Shown here piece after piece: positions 27,807-36,670 of a stretch of 64,000 bases of DNA. Each line of letters opens with the position of its first letter. Position 1 is the first letter of the stretch. Both the position numbers and the translations under genes were made by a program. The notes beneath the pieces are model-generated. The model was not told where the DNA came from, searched no databases, and worked only from the letters and a program-made list of their open reading frames with translations. The stretch lies in assembly GCA_964387885.1 (NCBI GenBank), contig CAYLYZ010000004.1, forward strand, positions 1 through 64,000, in the 5' to 3' direction. This DNA is from JABGPL01 sp964387885. Lineage in GTDB: Bacteria; Electryoneota; AABM5-125-24; Hatepunaeales; Hatepunaeaceae.

Positions 27807-27987
27807 ACTCAAATGAAACCAATTACGACCAAAATTTACTTCAACACTCCTCGAAAGTCAAGGGTTTGTAAGCTTGATTGTGAAAAGGAACTCAATGTCA
27901 TTGCAATAATCAGCTTTTCTATAGAACAAAGTGTAGCATAAGTGTAAAGTAATAATTATTCGTAATTTGTTTACACATTGTTAATCT

Positions 27988-28935
27988 TCAATCTCTCCAC
28001 CCCAGCCATATATACCTCCAGATTGAAATTAGATTTCCGATACAATCCGCGAAAATTTCACGAGTTGTTTCCTCAAGCAAATCTGACTGGAGGTTTTTGG
28101 GATCGTCGAGAGGGAACAGTTCAAGTGAGCGTTGTTTTGTCTTTATGCACAGGTCAATCATGAAATTCATTAAACCGTATTTTGGTATTATTGTGGTTTT
28201 AATAATTCCGTTTTTATCGCAGTCATCAAGCGTGAAGGTAACTGCATCCGAGTAATTCGTCGGTTTTGGATCCTGTTTACCCCATGAACGTTCGATTATT
28301 TTTTCTTTTATTGCAACCGGTACAGCTGCTTTTTCCCAAATTCCTTCAAGTTTTCCATGAGCGCTTTCTTTTAGATACTTACCTTCAGGTTTATCAGTAC
28401 CAGATCTGCGGCTGGGATCGGTTTGTTTCTTTTTTGGAGGATCGTCACGAAGGTCGCAGTGCATGGGAACGTGAGCATCAGCAATATAATGGCTGAGTAA
28501 CATAAACTGATAGATTATCTGTCGAAGTTGGAAGCGGTCGTTATATTCACGCAGCTTTGCCATATTCATTATCAACTGTGCGACATGATCGACACGGAAT
28601 GGCAGAGCGCCCCCGAACTTGTAGTAGGTTATTTCGTCTTTTATGTATCGGGGCTTTTCAGTCAGTCCATGATCGGGAAATTCATTATCGGTAAAAAGTT
28701 TGAAGATATGATTAGGATCGTTATCCTTGAGAACATCATCAGGCGCCCAACTGGCTTCGCGAGTAACATTAAGGTAAAACTTCATTATTCGTTGCAATTC
28801 TTTAGCAACAGCGCGTTCTTTAGATTTGGTCCTGCCTGAGACTCGTCTACCGCTCGGGTATTGGAGGTTATCAACACTCTGACGGATAAATTCGACGGCT
28901 TTTACAGCGAGGTAAATGTGAGTATCGTGTTTCAT
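27988..28935 (-). CDS. Zinc-dependent phospholipase C / S1-P1 nuclease-fold protein
   Basis: From the ATG at 28935 (GGAG 7 bases upstream) there are 315 residues; longer frames upstream lack support. The start is MKHDTHIYLA, then the family's metal-binding motifs: HYIAD (149-153) followed by His155 and His159, and HGKLE (193-197, HxxxE). This is the HxxxD...H...HxxxE pattern of the all-helical trinuclear-zinc phospholipase C / P1 nuclease superfamily. No signal peptide is visible, which is unusual for this group, so it may be cytoplasmic or exported in another way. Whether the substrate is phospholipid or nucleic acid cannot be told from sequence. It is separated from lpxB by a tandem repeat and appears to be monocistronic. 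Confidence 0.78.
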   Translation of the reverse strand: MKHDTHIYLAVKAVEFIRQSVDNLQYPSGRRVSGRTKSKERAVAKELQRIMKFYLNVTREASWAPDDVLKDNDPNHIFKLFTDNEFPDHGLTEKPRYIKDEITYYKFGGALPFRVDHVAQLIMNMAKLREYNDRFQLRQIIYQFMLLSHYIADAHVPMHCDLRDDPPKKKQTDPSRRSGTDKPEGKYLKESAHGKLEGIWEKAAVPVAIKEKIIERSWGKQDPKPTNYSDAVTFTLDDCDKNGIIKTTIIPKYGLMNFMIDLCIKTKQRSLELFPLDDPKNLQSDLLEETTREIFADCIGNLISIWRYIWLGWRD

Positions 28936-29091
28936 TTGGGTACTCCTCTTAATTAAAGATTGTTGTTTAACTATTCGAAGATGTTGTTTATTTATTCTCC
29001 GCAATATATTATTTTCTAAGAGACATATGCAAGCATTAAACATCACTAACTTTAAAGGCAACAATTTCGGGAATGCTCTCTTCTACCATCT

Positions 29092-29207
29092 GATAAACGA
29101 ATAACCTACAGTAATCCTTCCTGAGCATCTTGAGTCAGGAAACCCAGTTGATAAACGAATAACCTACTGTAACACTTCCTGAGCATCTTGAATCAGGGAA
29201 TCCAGAC
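29092..29207. repeat. Two direct 58-bp repeats, each with a hairpin
   Basis: Units starting at 29092 and 29150 begin GATAAACGAATAACCTAC and each contains TTCCTGA...TCAGG, which folds as a short hairpin. They fill most of the 367-base gap between the phospholipase-like gene and lpxB; the rest holds nothing recognisable. Confidence 0.8.
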
Positions 29208-29302
29208 CAATTATATTCAAAACCCCTGACTATACATGGAGAACCAGGGTTACTACATTATGATATTACTTTCTTATCCATCAATATCCGGCACGATAGA
29301 TC

Positions 29303-30436
29303 CTACCCTTCCGTATACAAATAGGATAATGCTATTTCTGCTACATTTTTTGCTGCACCTGCTTTTTCAAGTGACAGCCGGATTTGAGTATATTCACTTA
29401 GGATATGCTCTCTGGTTTCTGAATTTTCTAATATTCTATTTACTTCAGTACAAATCTTATCTACTGTAAAATCATACTGTAATAACTCCGGGACTATTTT
29501 CTTTCCGGCAACAATGTTAACCAGAGCAATCTCTGACAGTTTTATCAACCTTTTAATGATGTGATAATTGAGAAATGAGGTTTTATATATTACAACTTGT
29601 GGGGTGCCGACCAATGTCGCTTCAAGAGTTGATGTTCCCGAACAAACAATCGCTACGTCTGCTTTGGCAAGCAGCTCGCGGCTTCCTTCGTATACTGAGA
29701 ATTTGGCGTTTGCTTCGACAGCATCTTTGAAGATTTCATCTGACAATCCCGGAGCTTTTCCAAAGCCGAATTCGAGACGCGGGTGAATTTCACTGAGTTT
29801 GATCGCCGCTTCAATTAATGTATCAATATGATTTGAAACCACTGAGAGCCGACTCCCCGGGAGAATCGCTACTAACCTTTCTTTAGATTTCTCCCCTTCC
29901 CGGTCTCTATACGACTCAAGCTCGTCCAACAGTGGATTCCCTACAAATCTGGCTTTGATACCTGCATCCCGGAAGAGTTTCTCTTCGAAAGGAAAAATTA
30001 CAGCCTGATGGTCTATCACACGTTTGATTTTCTTAAGTCTTCCCGCACGCCATGCCCAAACTTGTGGGGCGATGTAATGAATGATTTTGGGAGGATTGTG
30101 GAGTTTTTTTAACGACTTTGCGAGATTGAGGTTAAATCCGGGGTAATCGACGAGGATAACCAACCGGACGTTCTTCTCCTTAACTCGTTCAATTATTTTC
30201 TTCTTCAATTGGGATAGTTGTGGTAGGATTCGGGGCAGACCGCTGAAACCCATGACTGCAAGATCTTCAATTTCAGCAAACAGTTCAACCCCCTGCTTTT
30301 TCATTTCCGGTCCACCCGCACCGAAAAACTGCAGATTGGGATCAATTGTTTTCAGCTCCGAAACAACCGGTGCCCCGTGAAGGTCTCCCGAGACCTCACC
30401 AGCAATAATAGCCACATGGTGACTATCCGAACTCAT
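29303..30436 (-). CDS. lpxB: Lipid-A-disaccharide synthase
   Basis: The 377-residue protein is a full-length GT19 glycosyltransferase. It joins UDP-2,3-diacylglucosamine to lipid X to form the tetraacyl disaccharide of lipid A at the inner membrane. Visible signatures are IAGEVSGDLHGA at the N-terminus, YIAPQVWAWRAGRLKKIK in the middle and VCSGTSTLEATLVGTPQVVIYK near the donor-sugar site. Its ATG overlaps the stop of the upstream oxidoreductase gene (ATGA), so the two are translationally coupled. It shows that the organism makes lipopolysaccharide. Confidence 0.97.
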   Translation of the reverse strand: MSSDSHHVAIIAGEVSGDLHGAPVVSELKTIDPNLQFFGAGGPEMKKQGVELFAEIEDLAVMGFSGLPRILPQLSQLKKKIIERVKEKNVRLVILVDYPGFNLNLAKSLKKLHNPPKIIHYIAPQVWAWRAGRLKKIKRVIDHQAVIFPFEEKLFRDAGIKARFVGNPLLDELESYRDREGEKSKERLVAILPGSRLSVVSNHIDTLIEAAIKLSEIHPRLEFGFGKAPGLSDEIFKDAVEANAKFSVYEGSRELLAKADVAIVCSGTSTLEATLVGTPQVVIYKTSFLNYHIIKRLIKLSEIALVNIVAGKKIVPELLQYDFTVDKICTEVNRILENSETREHILSEYTQIRLSLEKAGAAKNVAEIALSYLYTEG

Positions 30437-31413
30437 GCAAAATTCTCATTTATGACACTCACTATCTGCTCTGCAAGTTTTAGAGCTCTCAATCCATCTT
30501 CACCGGAAACAGTGGGAGGAGTACCGTTTTTTATCGAATTGCAGAACTCAGCCAGTTCCAATCTCATTGCGTCATCTGCGGGTGCTTCTGTTCTTCTCAT
30601 GAAGATTCCCCGATTATGCTTCCCAACCTCCAACGCTCCGAGATATTCCACATTGTCCGGGATAGATTCTCCATCAGGTGTAGCACCGACGAACTCACAA
30701 GTTCCCTTATTCATATCAAGCGAAATATACTCATTCTCACCGAACATGCGGAGCTTGCGCATACGTTTAAGTGAGATGCGACTCGCTGTAACATTGGCAA
30801 CCATACCGTCTGCAAACTCGATACGTGAGGTAGCGATGTCGACATGACCGGAAATGACACTGACACCGTTAGCGTGAACATGGACAGGTTCGCTGTCGGC
30901 AAGTGTCAGGATTAAGTCGAGATCATGGATCATCAAATCATGAACTACAGCAACATCTACACCGCGCGAAGACCAACTGGCAAGCCTATGCGCTTCAATG
31001 AATCTTGGCTTTACCTTCACATCTTTCAGAGCCCTGAAGGCACGGTTGAACCTTTCGATATGTCCAACCTGAATAAAGGTGTTGTTTTCTTCACCTAACC
31101 TTATAAGTTTCTCACCCTGATCTACGGAAGCACAGATAGGTTTCTCAATAAAAAGTGGTTTCCCGGCTCTCAGAATCCTGCTACCAACATCAAAATGAGT
31201 TGAGGTGGGAGTTACAACATCAAGTGCATCTGAGTTGTCAATAAGATCATCGAGGCTTTTTGCAGGTCTAACCTTATATTCTGCAGAAACCTTTTCAAGT
31301 GTTTTTTGATCCGAATCCCAAATACCAGAAACTTGAACTCCTTTAAGGGTAGTCAAATGATTGAGATGCCGAGTTCCTAAATAACCGACTCCTGCCAATC
31401 CAATATTTATCAT
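30433..31413 (-). CDS. Gfo/Idh/MocA-family oxidoreductase, possibly GnnA-like
   Basis: The 326-residue protein has an N-terminal Rossmann fold (GVGYLGTRHLNHL) and the EKPICAS motif (about 94-100) of the Gfo/Idh/MocA family, which acts on sugars with NAD(P). It ends 4 bases inside lpxB. Oxidoreductases of this family often precede lpxB in genomes that make lipid A. One of them, GnnA, oxidises UDP-GlcNAc at C3 for the diamino-sugar form of lipid A, but its partner aminotransferase GnnB is not in the window, so the assignment is only inference. AGGA precedes the ATG. Confidence 0.85.
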   Translation of the reverse strand: MINIGLAGVGYLGTRHLNHLTTLKGVQVSGIWDSDQKTLEKVSAEYKVRPAKSLDDLIDNSDALDVVTPTSTHFDVGSRILRAGKPLFIEKPICASVDQGEKLIRLGEENNTFIQVGHIERFNRAFRALKDVKVKPRFIEAHRLASWSSRGVDVAVVHDLMIHDLDLILTLADSEPVHVHANGVSVISGHVDIATSRIEFADGMVANVTASRISLKRMRKLRMFGENEYISLDMNKGTCEFVGATPDGESIPDNVEYLGALEVGKHNRGIFMRRTEAPADDAMRLELAEFCNSIKNGTPPTVSGEDGLRALKLAEQIVSVINENFA

Positions 31414-31538
31414 GTCAATCCTGTCTAACTTACCTTTTTATCTTTGAAGCTTGTTTTAAATTCGTGTCTCTATGCCGAGACATTCCTGACTTAACTGCAA
31501 GAAAAGGAATTTTCTGTCTGACTTTTGTTTTGAGAGAG

Positions 31539-31571
31539 ATCAGGCAGAACAATTGGTTTGTCCTGCCTGAT
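31539..31571 (-). terminator. Hairpin downstream of the lipoprotein gene
   Basis: ATCAGGCAG pairs with CTGCCTGAT around a 15-base loop, 50 bases after the stop codon of the lipoprotein gene and before the next start. A T-run is lacking, so it is only a candidate. Confidence 0.45.
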
Positions 31572-31620
31572 AAAAGTACACGTTCAACCTGCACCTCAGC
31601 ATTGAGGTATAACTGTCAAT

Positions 31621-32514
31621 TTAATTTAACTTAAATCTATCATCAAAATCATCGTCGGATAAAGAATAGTATCCGATGAATCCGAAGTTTCGACCGGTGA
31701 GATGCAATTTTGCTACGGGCTCACCCCTGAGTGATATCGTACCACTTCCACGTCCGTCGCTACGAATATTTATCTCTCCCGCGATCTGTGTGGTGAAGAA
31801 ATTCCCGTTTCGGTCCCACAAAGGGTAAGAACCGGCTATTACAACTCTCGCAGTGTGATCATCAGGATTGATGCTGAAGTTTTCAATTCTTATTTGCCAG
31901 TTGATTCCTACCCATTCTACAAGAGTAACTGTCCCGACTCCGGCACCTTCAAATTCAATTTCTAATGGGATTATTGAACTCAGGTCGAACCAGCCATCAA
32001 CATTTTTAATATCCTGGCGACTGTTCGAGTATTCAAGAGTTAAATTTCTTGCTTCGCTACTTTGTCCATAAAACTCATTTGTACGTAAATCTAAAAATGA
32101 CCGAATTTCGACAAGAGTATAATCAACACTTGAGGGGCTGCGAGAAGCATCGGGCATCACCTCTCTATCAAACCTGAGGAAATAGTGTTTCCTATCAAGA
32201 ATTGATTGATAGTATAACGTATAAAGCTCGTTGGTTACTGAGTCCGGAACAGTTAATTCCTGCCAGTTACCAATAAGCATATCCTTGTAGTTGCTGGTTA
32301 AAGCAGATCGATCGAGATATGTTGCTGCCTGATCGGTGTGTTCAAATACTTTATTCAGAACAACCACACTCGCTTGAGCAACAGAGGATCTGTCCCGCTG
32401 TGAAGGCTCAAACAAATAGCCGACTGGCTGTTCTTCACACCCCGTTATAAAGGTGCTGGCAACTAAAGCAAATAACAACACTACAAAAACAAATTTCTTT
32501 CTCAAATTACGCAT
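31621..32514 (-). CDS. Lipoprotein of unknown function
   Basis: 297 residues. The signal sequence MRNLRKKFVFVVLLFALVAS is followed by a lipobox (FITG-Cys26), so the protein is lipid-anchored. The mature part is predicted to be mostly beta with a helical N-terminal region; no known domain is recognised. AGGATAGATA precedes the ATG, and a sigma-70-type promoter lies 41-70 bases upstream. It is transcribed divergently from uvrA. Confidence 0.8.
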   Translation of the reverse strand: MRNLRKKFVFVVLLFALVASTFITGCEEQPVGYLFEPSQRDRSSVAQASVVVLNKVFEHTDQAATYLDRSALTSNYKDMLIGNWQELTVPDSVTNELYTLYYQSILDRKHYFLRFDREVMPDASRSPSSVDYTLVEIRSFLDLRTNEFYGQSSEARNLTLEYSNSRQDIKNVDGWFDLSSIIPLEIEFEGAGVGTVTLVEWVGINWQIRIENFSINPDDHTARVVIAGSYPLWDRNGNFFTTQIAGEINIRSDGRGSGTISLRGEPVAKLHLTGRNFGFIGYYSLSDDDFDDRFKLN

Positions 32515-32555
32515 TATCTATCCTGAAATCTCTCGGAATTTCCTGTTATCATTTT

Positions 32556-32584
32556 AATGTATGATTATTAAACCTTACTGTCAA
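32556..32584 (-). promoter_or_regulatory. Lipoprotein gene promoter (TTGACA, 17 bases, TACATT)
   Basis: On the minus strand TTGACA (32584-32579) and TACATT (32561-32556) are 17 bases apart, about 42 bases before the lipoprotein start codon. Confidence 0.75.
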
Positions 32585-32663
32585 GTTTTCGACCATTATT
32601 ACTTGTTAAACAATTCGATTTGGATTCTATGGATCAATGAATTTCACGAAAACGACAATCAAC

Positions 32664-32692
32664 TTGACACTGCTACATTAAAATGAGTAAAT
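32664..32692 (+). promoter_or_regulatory. Possible uvrA promoter (TTGACA, TAAATT)
   Basis: A consensus -35 TTGACA (32664-32669) is followed after 17-18 bases by GTAAAT/TAAATT. It lies 108 bases before the uvrA start. No LexA-type box was recognised. Confidence 0.55.
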
Positions 32693-32799
32693 TTAACGTC
32701 TAACTTAAAACCGTTCTGAATCTATTCCTGCTTATTCAATACATGTTGAATATATTAGGGAAGTAACAGAAATTAACAACCTCATCTTTAAGAAAAACA

Positions 32800-35694
32800 T
32801 TGTCAGATCAAACCTTGCCCGAAAATATCCCGCATGCAGGAGAAAAAAACAGACAATCCGGCAAAGGGAATGAATGGATTAAGATACGCGGTGCGCGTGA
32901 ACACAATCTCTGCAACATTGATATCGACATTCCGAGAAATAACTTAGTTGTTATCACTGGAATATCCGGATCTGGAAAATCCTCCCTTGCTTTTGACACG
33001 CTGTATGCAGAAGGCCAGCGGCGATATGTAGAGTCACTATCAGCATATGCGCGTCAATTTCTCGGATTGATGGAAAAACCGGATGTCGATCAGATAGACG
33101 GGCTATCCCCTGCCATTTCTATAGAACAGAAATCCGGTGTTCGCAATCCCAGGTCAACCGTTGGAACTGGAACTGAAATATATGACTATCTCAGGTTATT
33201 ATTCGCACGGATTGGCAAACCTCATTGTCCTTCATGCGGAAAATCAATTAAGCGTCAATCCGCCCAAGAGATTATTGACAGATTAATGCAGCTAAAAGAC
33301 GGTACAAAGCTGATGATATTAGCACCGGTTATTAGAGGTCGCAAAGGGGAGAACCAGGAATTATTAAGAACTCTCGCCGTAGATGGTTTTCTGCGGGTCA
33401 GGATTGATGGAGAGATGAAAGAACTTGACGATGATATTCGTCTTGACCGAAAAAGGAAACATACAATAGAAGTCGTTGTAGACAGGTTGATTGTGACTAC
33501 AGGATCTCGAGACCGCCTCGCAGATTCAATTGAATTGGCTCTGCGTCAGGCAAACGGACTGGTGATCGTGGTTTTCGAAGATGGGAAGGAAGATCTGTAC
33601 AGCGAACATTTTGCTTGCCCGGATTGTAATGTCAGCTTTGAAGAATTGACTCCAAGGCTGTTCTCCTTCAATTCACCCTACGGCGCTTGCCCGACCTGCA
33701 CCGGATTAGGTATCAAGATGGAGATTTCAGAGAGACTTATTGTACCAGATCCAAAACTTTCTGTCGCTCGAGGTGCTATACAGGCTTATAAAGGCATTGG
33801 AAATGGAAGCTGGTATATGAGGCAAATGCAGCAAATCGGCGACACTTATGGTTTCAAACTGACTACACCATTTGGTAAACTCTCCAAAGTACACCAGAAA
33901 ATAGTTCTTTATGGTACAAAGGGAGATAAAGTTCGGTTTAAATATGTCAGCTCAGATGAGAAGACAGTTTGGGAACACGAAGGTGAATGGGAAGGTGTAA
34001 TTCCCAATCTGACGCGCCGATATAAGCAGACCCAATCGGGGATGATTCGCGAGTGGATAGAGGATTTCATGGAGCATGTTCACTGCCCGGAATGTGACGG
34101 TCACAGATTAAAGCCGGAAGCAAGGGCAGTAACCGTAGGCGGCATCGGTATATCTCCACTGTCCGATCTTTCAATTAAGGATTGTGCCGATTTCTTCAAT
34201 AAACTTGAGCTGTCAGAGCGTGACAGTAGAATTGCATCCCAGGTAATAAAAGAACTGACAGCTCGACTGGAATTCCTGCTCAATGTCGGATTAGGTTATC
34301 TAACCCTGTCTCGTGCAGCAGGAAGCTTGTCCGGTGGTGAAGCACAGCGAATCCGACTGGCAACTCAGATCGGAAGCGGACTAGTTGGGGTAATGTATAT
34401 TTTAGATGAACCATCAATAGGATTACACCAGCGAGATAATCTTCGCCTGTTGAAAACTCTAAAGCGATTACGCGACCTTGGCAACTCGGTAATAATTGTT
34501 GAACATGACCGCGAAACGATTGAGGGAGCAGACTGGATTGTCGACCTCGGACCTGGTGCCGGAGTTGAAGGCGGAAAAATCGTAGCTGAGGGTAATCCCG
34601 AAAAAATCCGATTATGTGCTGAATCGATAACCGGAAGATTTCTAACCGGATCTGATTCAATACCAGTTTCTGAAAAGAGACGTAAACCCAAACGAGGTCA
34701 TTACATCCGGATTCAGAATGCAACCGGGAATAACCTGAAGTCAATAAACGTCGCTATCCCATTGGGATTATTTAATGTCATAACAGGTGTATCCGGATCT
34801 GGAAAATCATCATTGATCGTAGAAACACTTTATCCGGCTCTTGCGAAAGAAATTTATCGAGGTAAACACAAAGCTCTCCCGTTTGGAGCAATTAAAGGAA
34901 CTGAACGGATTGATAAAGTTATTGAGATTAACCAATCTCCAATTGGTAGAACGCCGCGTTCTAATCCTGCAACTTATACAGGTCTCTTTATACATATTCG
35001 AAACCTGTATGCGACTCTACCTGAAGCTAAGGTTAGAGGTTACAAACCAGGTAGATTTTCATTCAATGTTAAAGGTGGTCGATGCGAAGCATGTCAGGGT
35101 GGCGGAATTATTCGAATTGAAATGCATTTTCTCCCGGACGTTTATGTAACCTGTGAAGTATGTAAAGGAAAGAGATATAATCGTGAAACTCTTGAAGTAA
35201 AATACAAGGGTAAGACCATTTCCGATGCACTGGATATGACTGTATCCGAAGCTCTGGAATTCTTCAGGGATGTCCCGTATATAAAACGAAAATTGGATAC
35301 ATTATCTGGTGTTGGACTAGGCTACATAAAACTTGGTCAACCAGCAACAACACTATCAGGTGGTGAGGCTCAGAGAATAAAACTATCATCTGAGTTGTCA
35401 AAGGTAGCAACGGGAAAAACAATTTACATTCTTGATGAACCAACAACCGGTCTACACTTTGCGGATATTAAGAAATTACTGGAAGTTCTGCAGCAGCTGG
35501 TTGAAAAAGGCAACACAATCCTCGTGATCGAGCATAACCTTGATGTTATCAAATGCTCAGACTGGATAATCGATCTCGGTCCGGAAGGTGGAAATGAAGG
35601 TGGGAATGTCGTGGTGGCCGGATCTCCTGAAAAAGTGGCCAGGAACTCTACTTCATTTACCGGTATGTTCTTAAGAAAAGAACTGCACGACTGA
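32800..35694 (+). CDS. uvrA: Excinuclease ABC subunit A
   Basis: The 964-residue protein is the damage-recognition ATPase of nucleotide excision repair. It has two ABC cassettes: the Walker A motifs are GISGSGKSS and GVSGSGKSS, and both signatures are LSGGEAQRI. Zinc-finger Cys pairs are seen in CPSCGK, CPDC, CPTC, CEAC and CEVC. The frame begins with a TTG at 32800; no ATG or GTG lies before the conserved WIKIRGAREHNL, so TTG is the likely start, giving an N-terminal extension of about 25 residues compared with typical UvrA. No strong ribosome binding site is seen. Confidence 0.97.
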   Translation: MSDQTLPENIPHAGEKNRQSGKGNEWIKIRGAREHNLCNIDIDIPRNNLVVITGISGSGKSSLAFDTLYAEGQRRYVESLSAYARQFLGLMEKPDVDQIDGLSPAISIEQKSGVRNPRSTVGTGTEIYDYLRLLFARIGKPHCPSCGKSIKRQSAQEIIDRLMQLKDGTKLMILAPVIRGRKGENQELLRTLAVDGFLRVRIDGEMKELDDDIRLDRKRKHTIEVVVDRLIVTTGSRDRLADSIELALRQANGLVIVVFEDGKEDLYSEHFACPDCNVSFEELTPRLFSFNSPYGACPTCTGLGIKMEISERLIVPDPKLSVARGAIQAYKGIGNGSWYMRQMQQIGDTYGFKLTTPFGKLSKVHQKIVLYGTKGDKVRFKYVSSDEKTVWEHEGEWEGVIPNLTRRYKQTQSGMIREWIEDFMEHVHCPECDGHRLKPEARAVTVGGIGISPLSDLSIKDCADFFNKLELSERDSRIASQVIKELTARLEFLLNVGLGYLTLSRAAGSLSGGEAQRIRLATQIGSGLVGVMYILDEPSIGLHQRDNLRLLKTLKRLRDLGNSVIIVEHDRETIEGADWIVDLGPGAGVEGGKIVAEGNPEKIRLCAESITGRFLTGSDSIPVSEKRRKPKRGHYIRIQNATGNNLKSINVAIPLGLFNVITGVSGSGKSSLIVETLYPALAKEIYRGKHKALPFGAIKGTERIDKVIEINQSPIGRTPRSNPATYTGLFIHIRNLYATLPEAKVRGYKPGRFSFNVKGGRCEACQGGGIIRIEMHFLPDVYVTCEVCKGKRYNRETLEVKYKGKTISDALDMTVSEALEFFRDVPYIKRKLDTLSGVGLGYIKLGQPATTLSGGEAQRIKLSSELSKVATGKTIYILDEPTTGLHFADIKKLLEVLQQLVEKGNTILVIEHNLDVIKCSDWIIDLGPEGGNEGGNVVVAGSPEKVARNSTSFTGMFLRKELHD

Positions 35695-35722
35695 TATGTG
35701 CTTTGAATACATGTCCCATTGA

Positions 35723-35771
35723 AAGACCTATCAGATACCAGAGGAGGCTATCATTACTCCTCGTAGGTCTT
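35723..35771 (+). terminator. Hairpin downstream of uvrA
   Basis: AAGACCTA pairs with TAGGTCTT at the base and AGGAG with CTCCT inside; TATTTTT follows a few bases later. The remaining bases up to the promoter at 35958 hold nothing recognised. Confidence 0.6.
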
Positions 35772-35957
35772 GAGACTCAGTGGTATTTTTCATTTGACAA
35801 ATTATTAATAAAATTTCAGGATGTTCAAATTGATTATATTCCTCGAAGTTTCTGCAAAACACACAAAGTATCTCATCATTGATGATTCGGTTTTTCGGTG
35901 TTGCGATGGAACCTTAATTATAAAAGGAATTTTCACCTGAGGAACTTGCCAGAGAAC

Positions 35958-35986
35958 TTGACAATAATGTTAAAAATGTTTACTAT
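35958..35986 (+). promoter_or_regulatory. Promoter of the small lipoprotein gene (TTGACA, 17 bases, TACTAT)
   Basis: TTGACA and TACTAT with a 17-base spacer, 45 bases before the start codon. Confidence 0.8.
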
Positions 35987-36031
35987 AGTTCATAAGACTG
36001 ACGAAAATCTTCAAAAACCTCGGAGAAGAAG

Positions 36032-36343
36032 ATGAAAAAAGTTATTTTAATTCTGCCCGTCCTACTCTTAGCACTTATGTTCAGTTCATGTGCTGAACCC
36101 CCTGAAGAAGAAATTATGGCCGCTGAAGATGCTATAAAGAAAGCCCTTGAATATGGAGCTGATGACGCTTCACCACGTCTCCTGGAAAAAGCTCAGAAGT
36201 TGATGCAGGAGGCAAAGATGCTTAATGAACAGGGAAAGTTTAAAGAAGCCCGACAAAAGGCTGAATTTGCCAAAATTCGCGCTGATAAAGCTCTTATGAA
36301 CACACAAAGATTAGAAGAGGCCGCAAGACAAAAGAACGATTAG
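36032..36343 (+). CDS. Small helical lipoprotein (DUF4398-like)
   Basis: 103 residues. The signal peptide ends in a lipobox FSS-Cys20, so the mature protein is lipid-anchored. The remainder is charged and almost wholly helical, with repeats of EKAQKLMQEAKMLNEQGKF-type segments rich in Ala, Lys and Glu, as in DUF4398 and other peptidoglycan- or envelope-associated small lipoproteins. GGAG lies before the ATG. It has its own promoter and terminator, so it is a single-gene unit. Confidence 0.78.
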   Translation: MKKVILILPVLLLALMFSSCAEPPEEEIMAAEDAIKKALEYGADDASPRLLEKAQKLMQEAKMLNEQGKFKEARQKAEFAKIRADKALMNTQRLEEAARQKND

Positions 36344-36445
36344 TCTCAAATCAGTTCAAGACTTTTAGGGAATCCTGAGCAGAAAACTGCTATAAATACG
36401 GCTTTCGAATTGTATTTTCCGGAATGCCGTATGGATTCCCAATTT

Positions 36446-36472
36446 AGAAAATCGGAAATTCTCCGATTTTCT
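36446..36472 (+). terminator. Intrinsic terminator of the small lipoprotein gene
   Basis: AGAAAATCGGA pairs perfectly with TCCGATTTTCT around a 5-base loop, followed by TTCTCTTA. The next 198 bases hold no recognised element. Confidence 0.8.
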
Positions 36473-36670
36473 TTCTCTTATCCCACTACAACCCTTCTCT
36501 CTCCGTAATACATTCAAGAAAAAAACAGTTAAGTCCAGGAATCAAAACATTTGATTCCTGAAGTTATCATGTATCTGCACGCACATTTCCGCATTGCTGT
36601 AAAGGGAATACCCATAATACAACAATAGGTAATGTCATTTTACGTTTCAGACTTGCGTTAATATTTTGAT

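Noticed and set aside
29092..29207. CRISPR array
   Set aside because: Only two repeats, without spacers of constant length and without cas genes.
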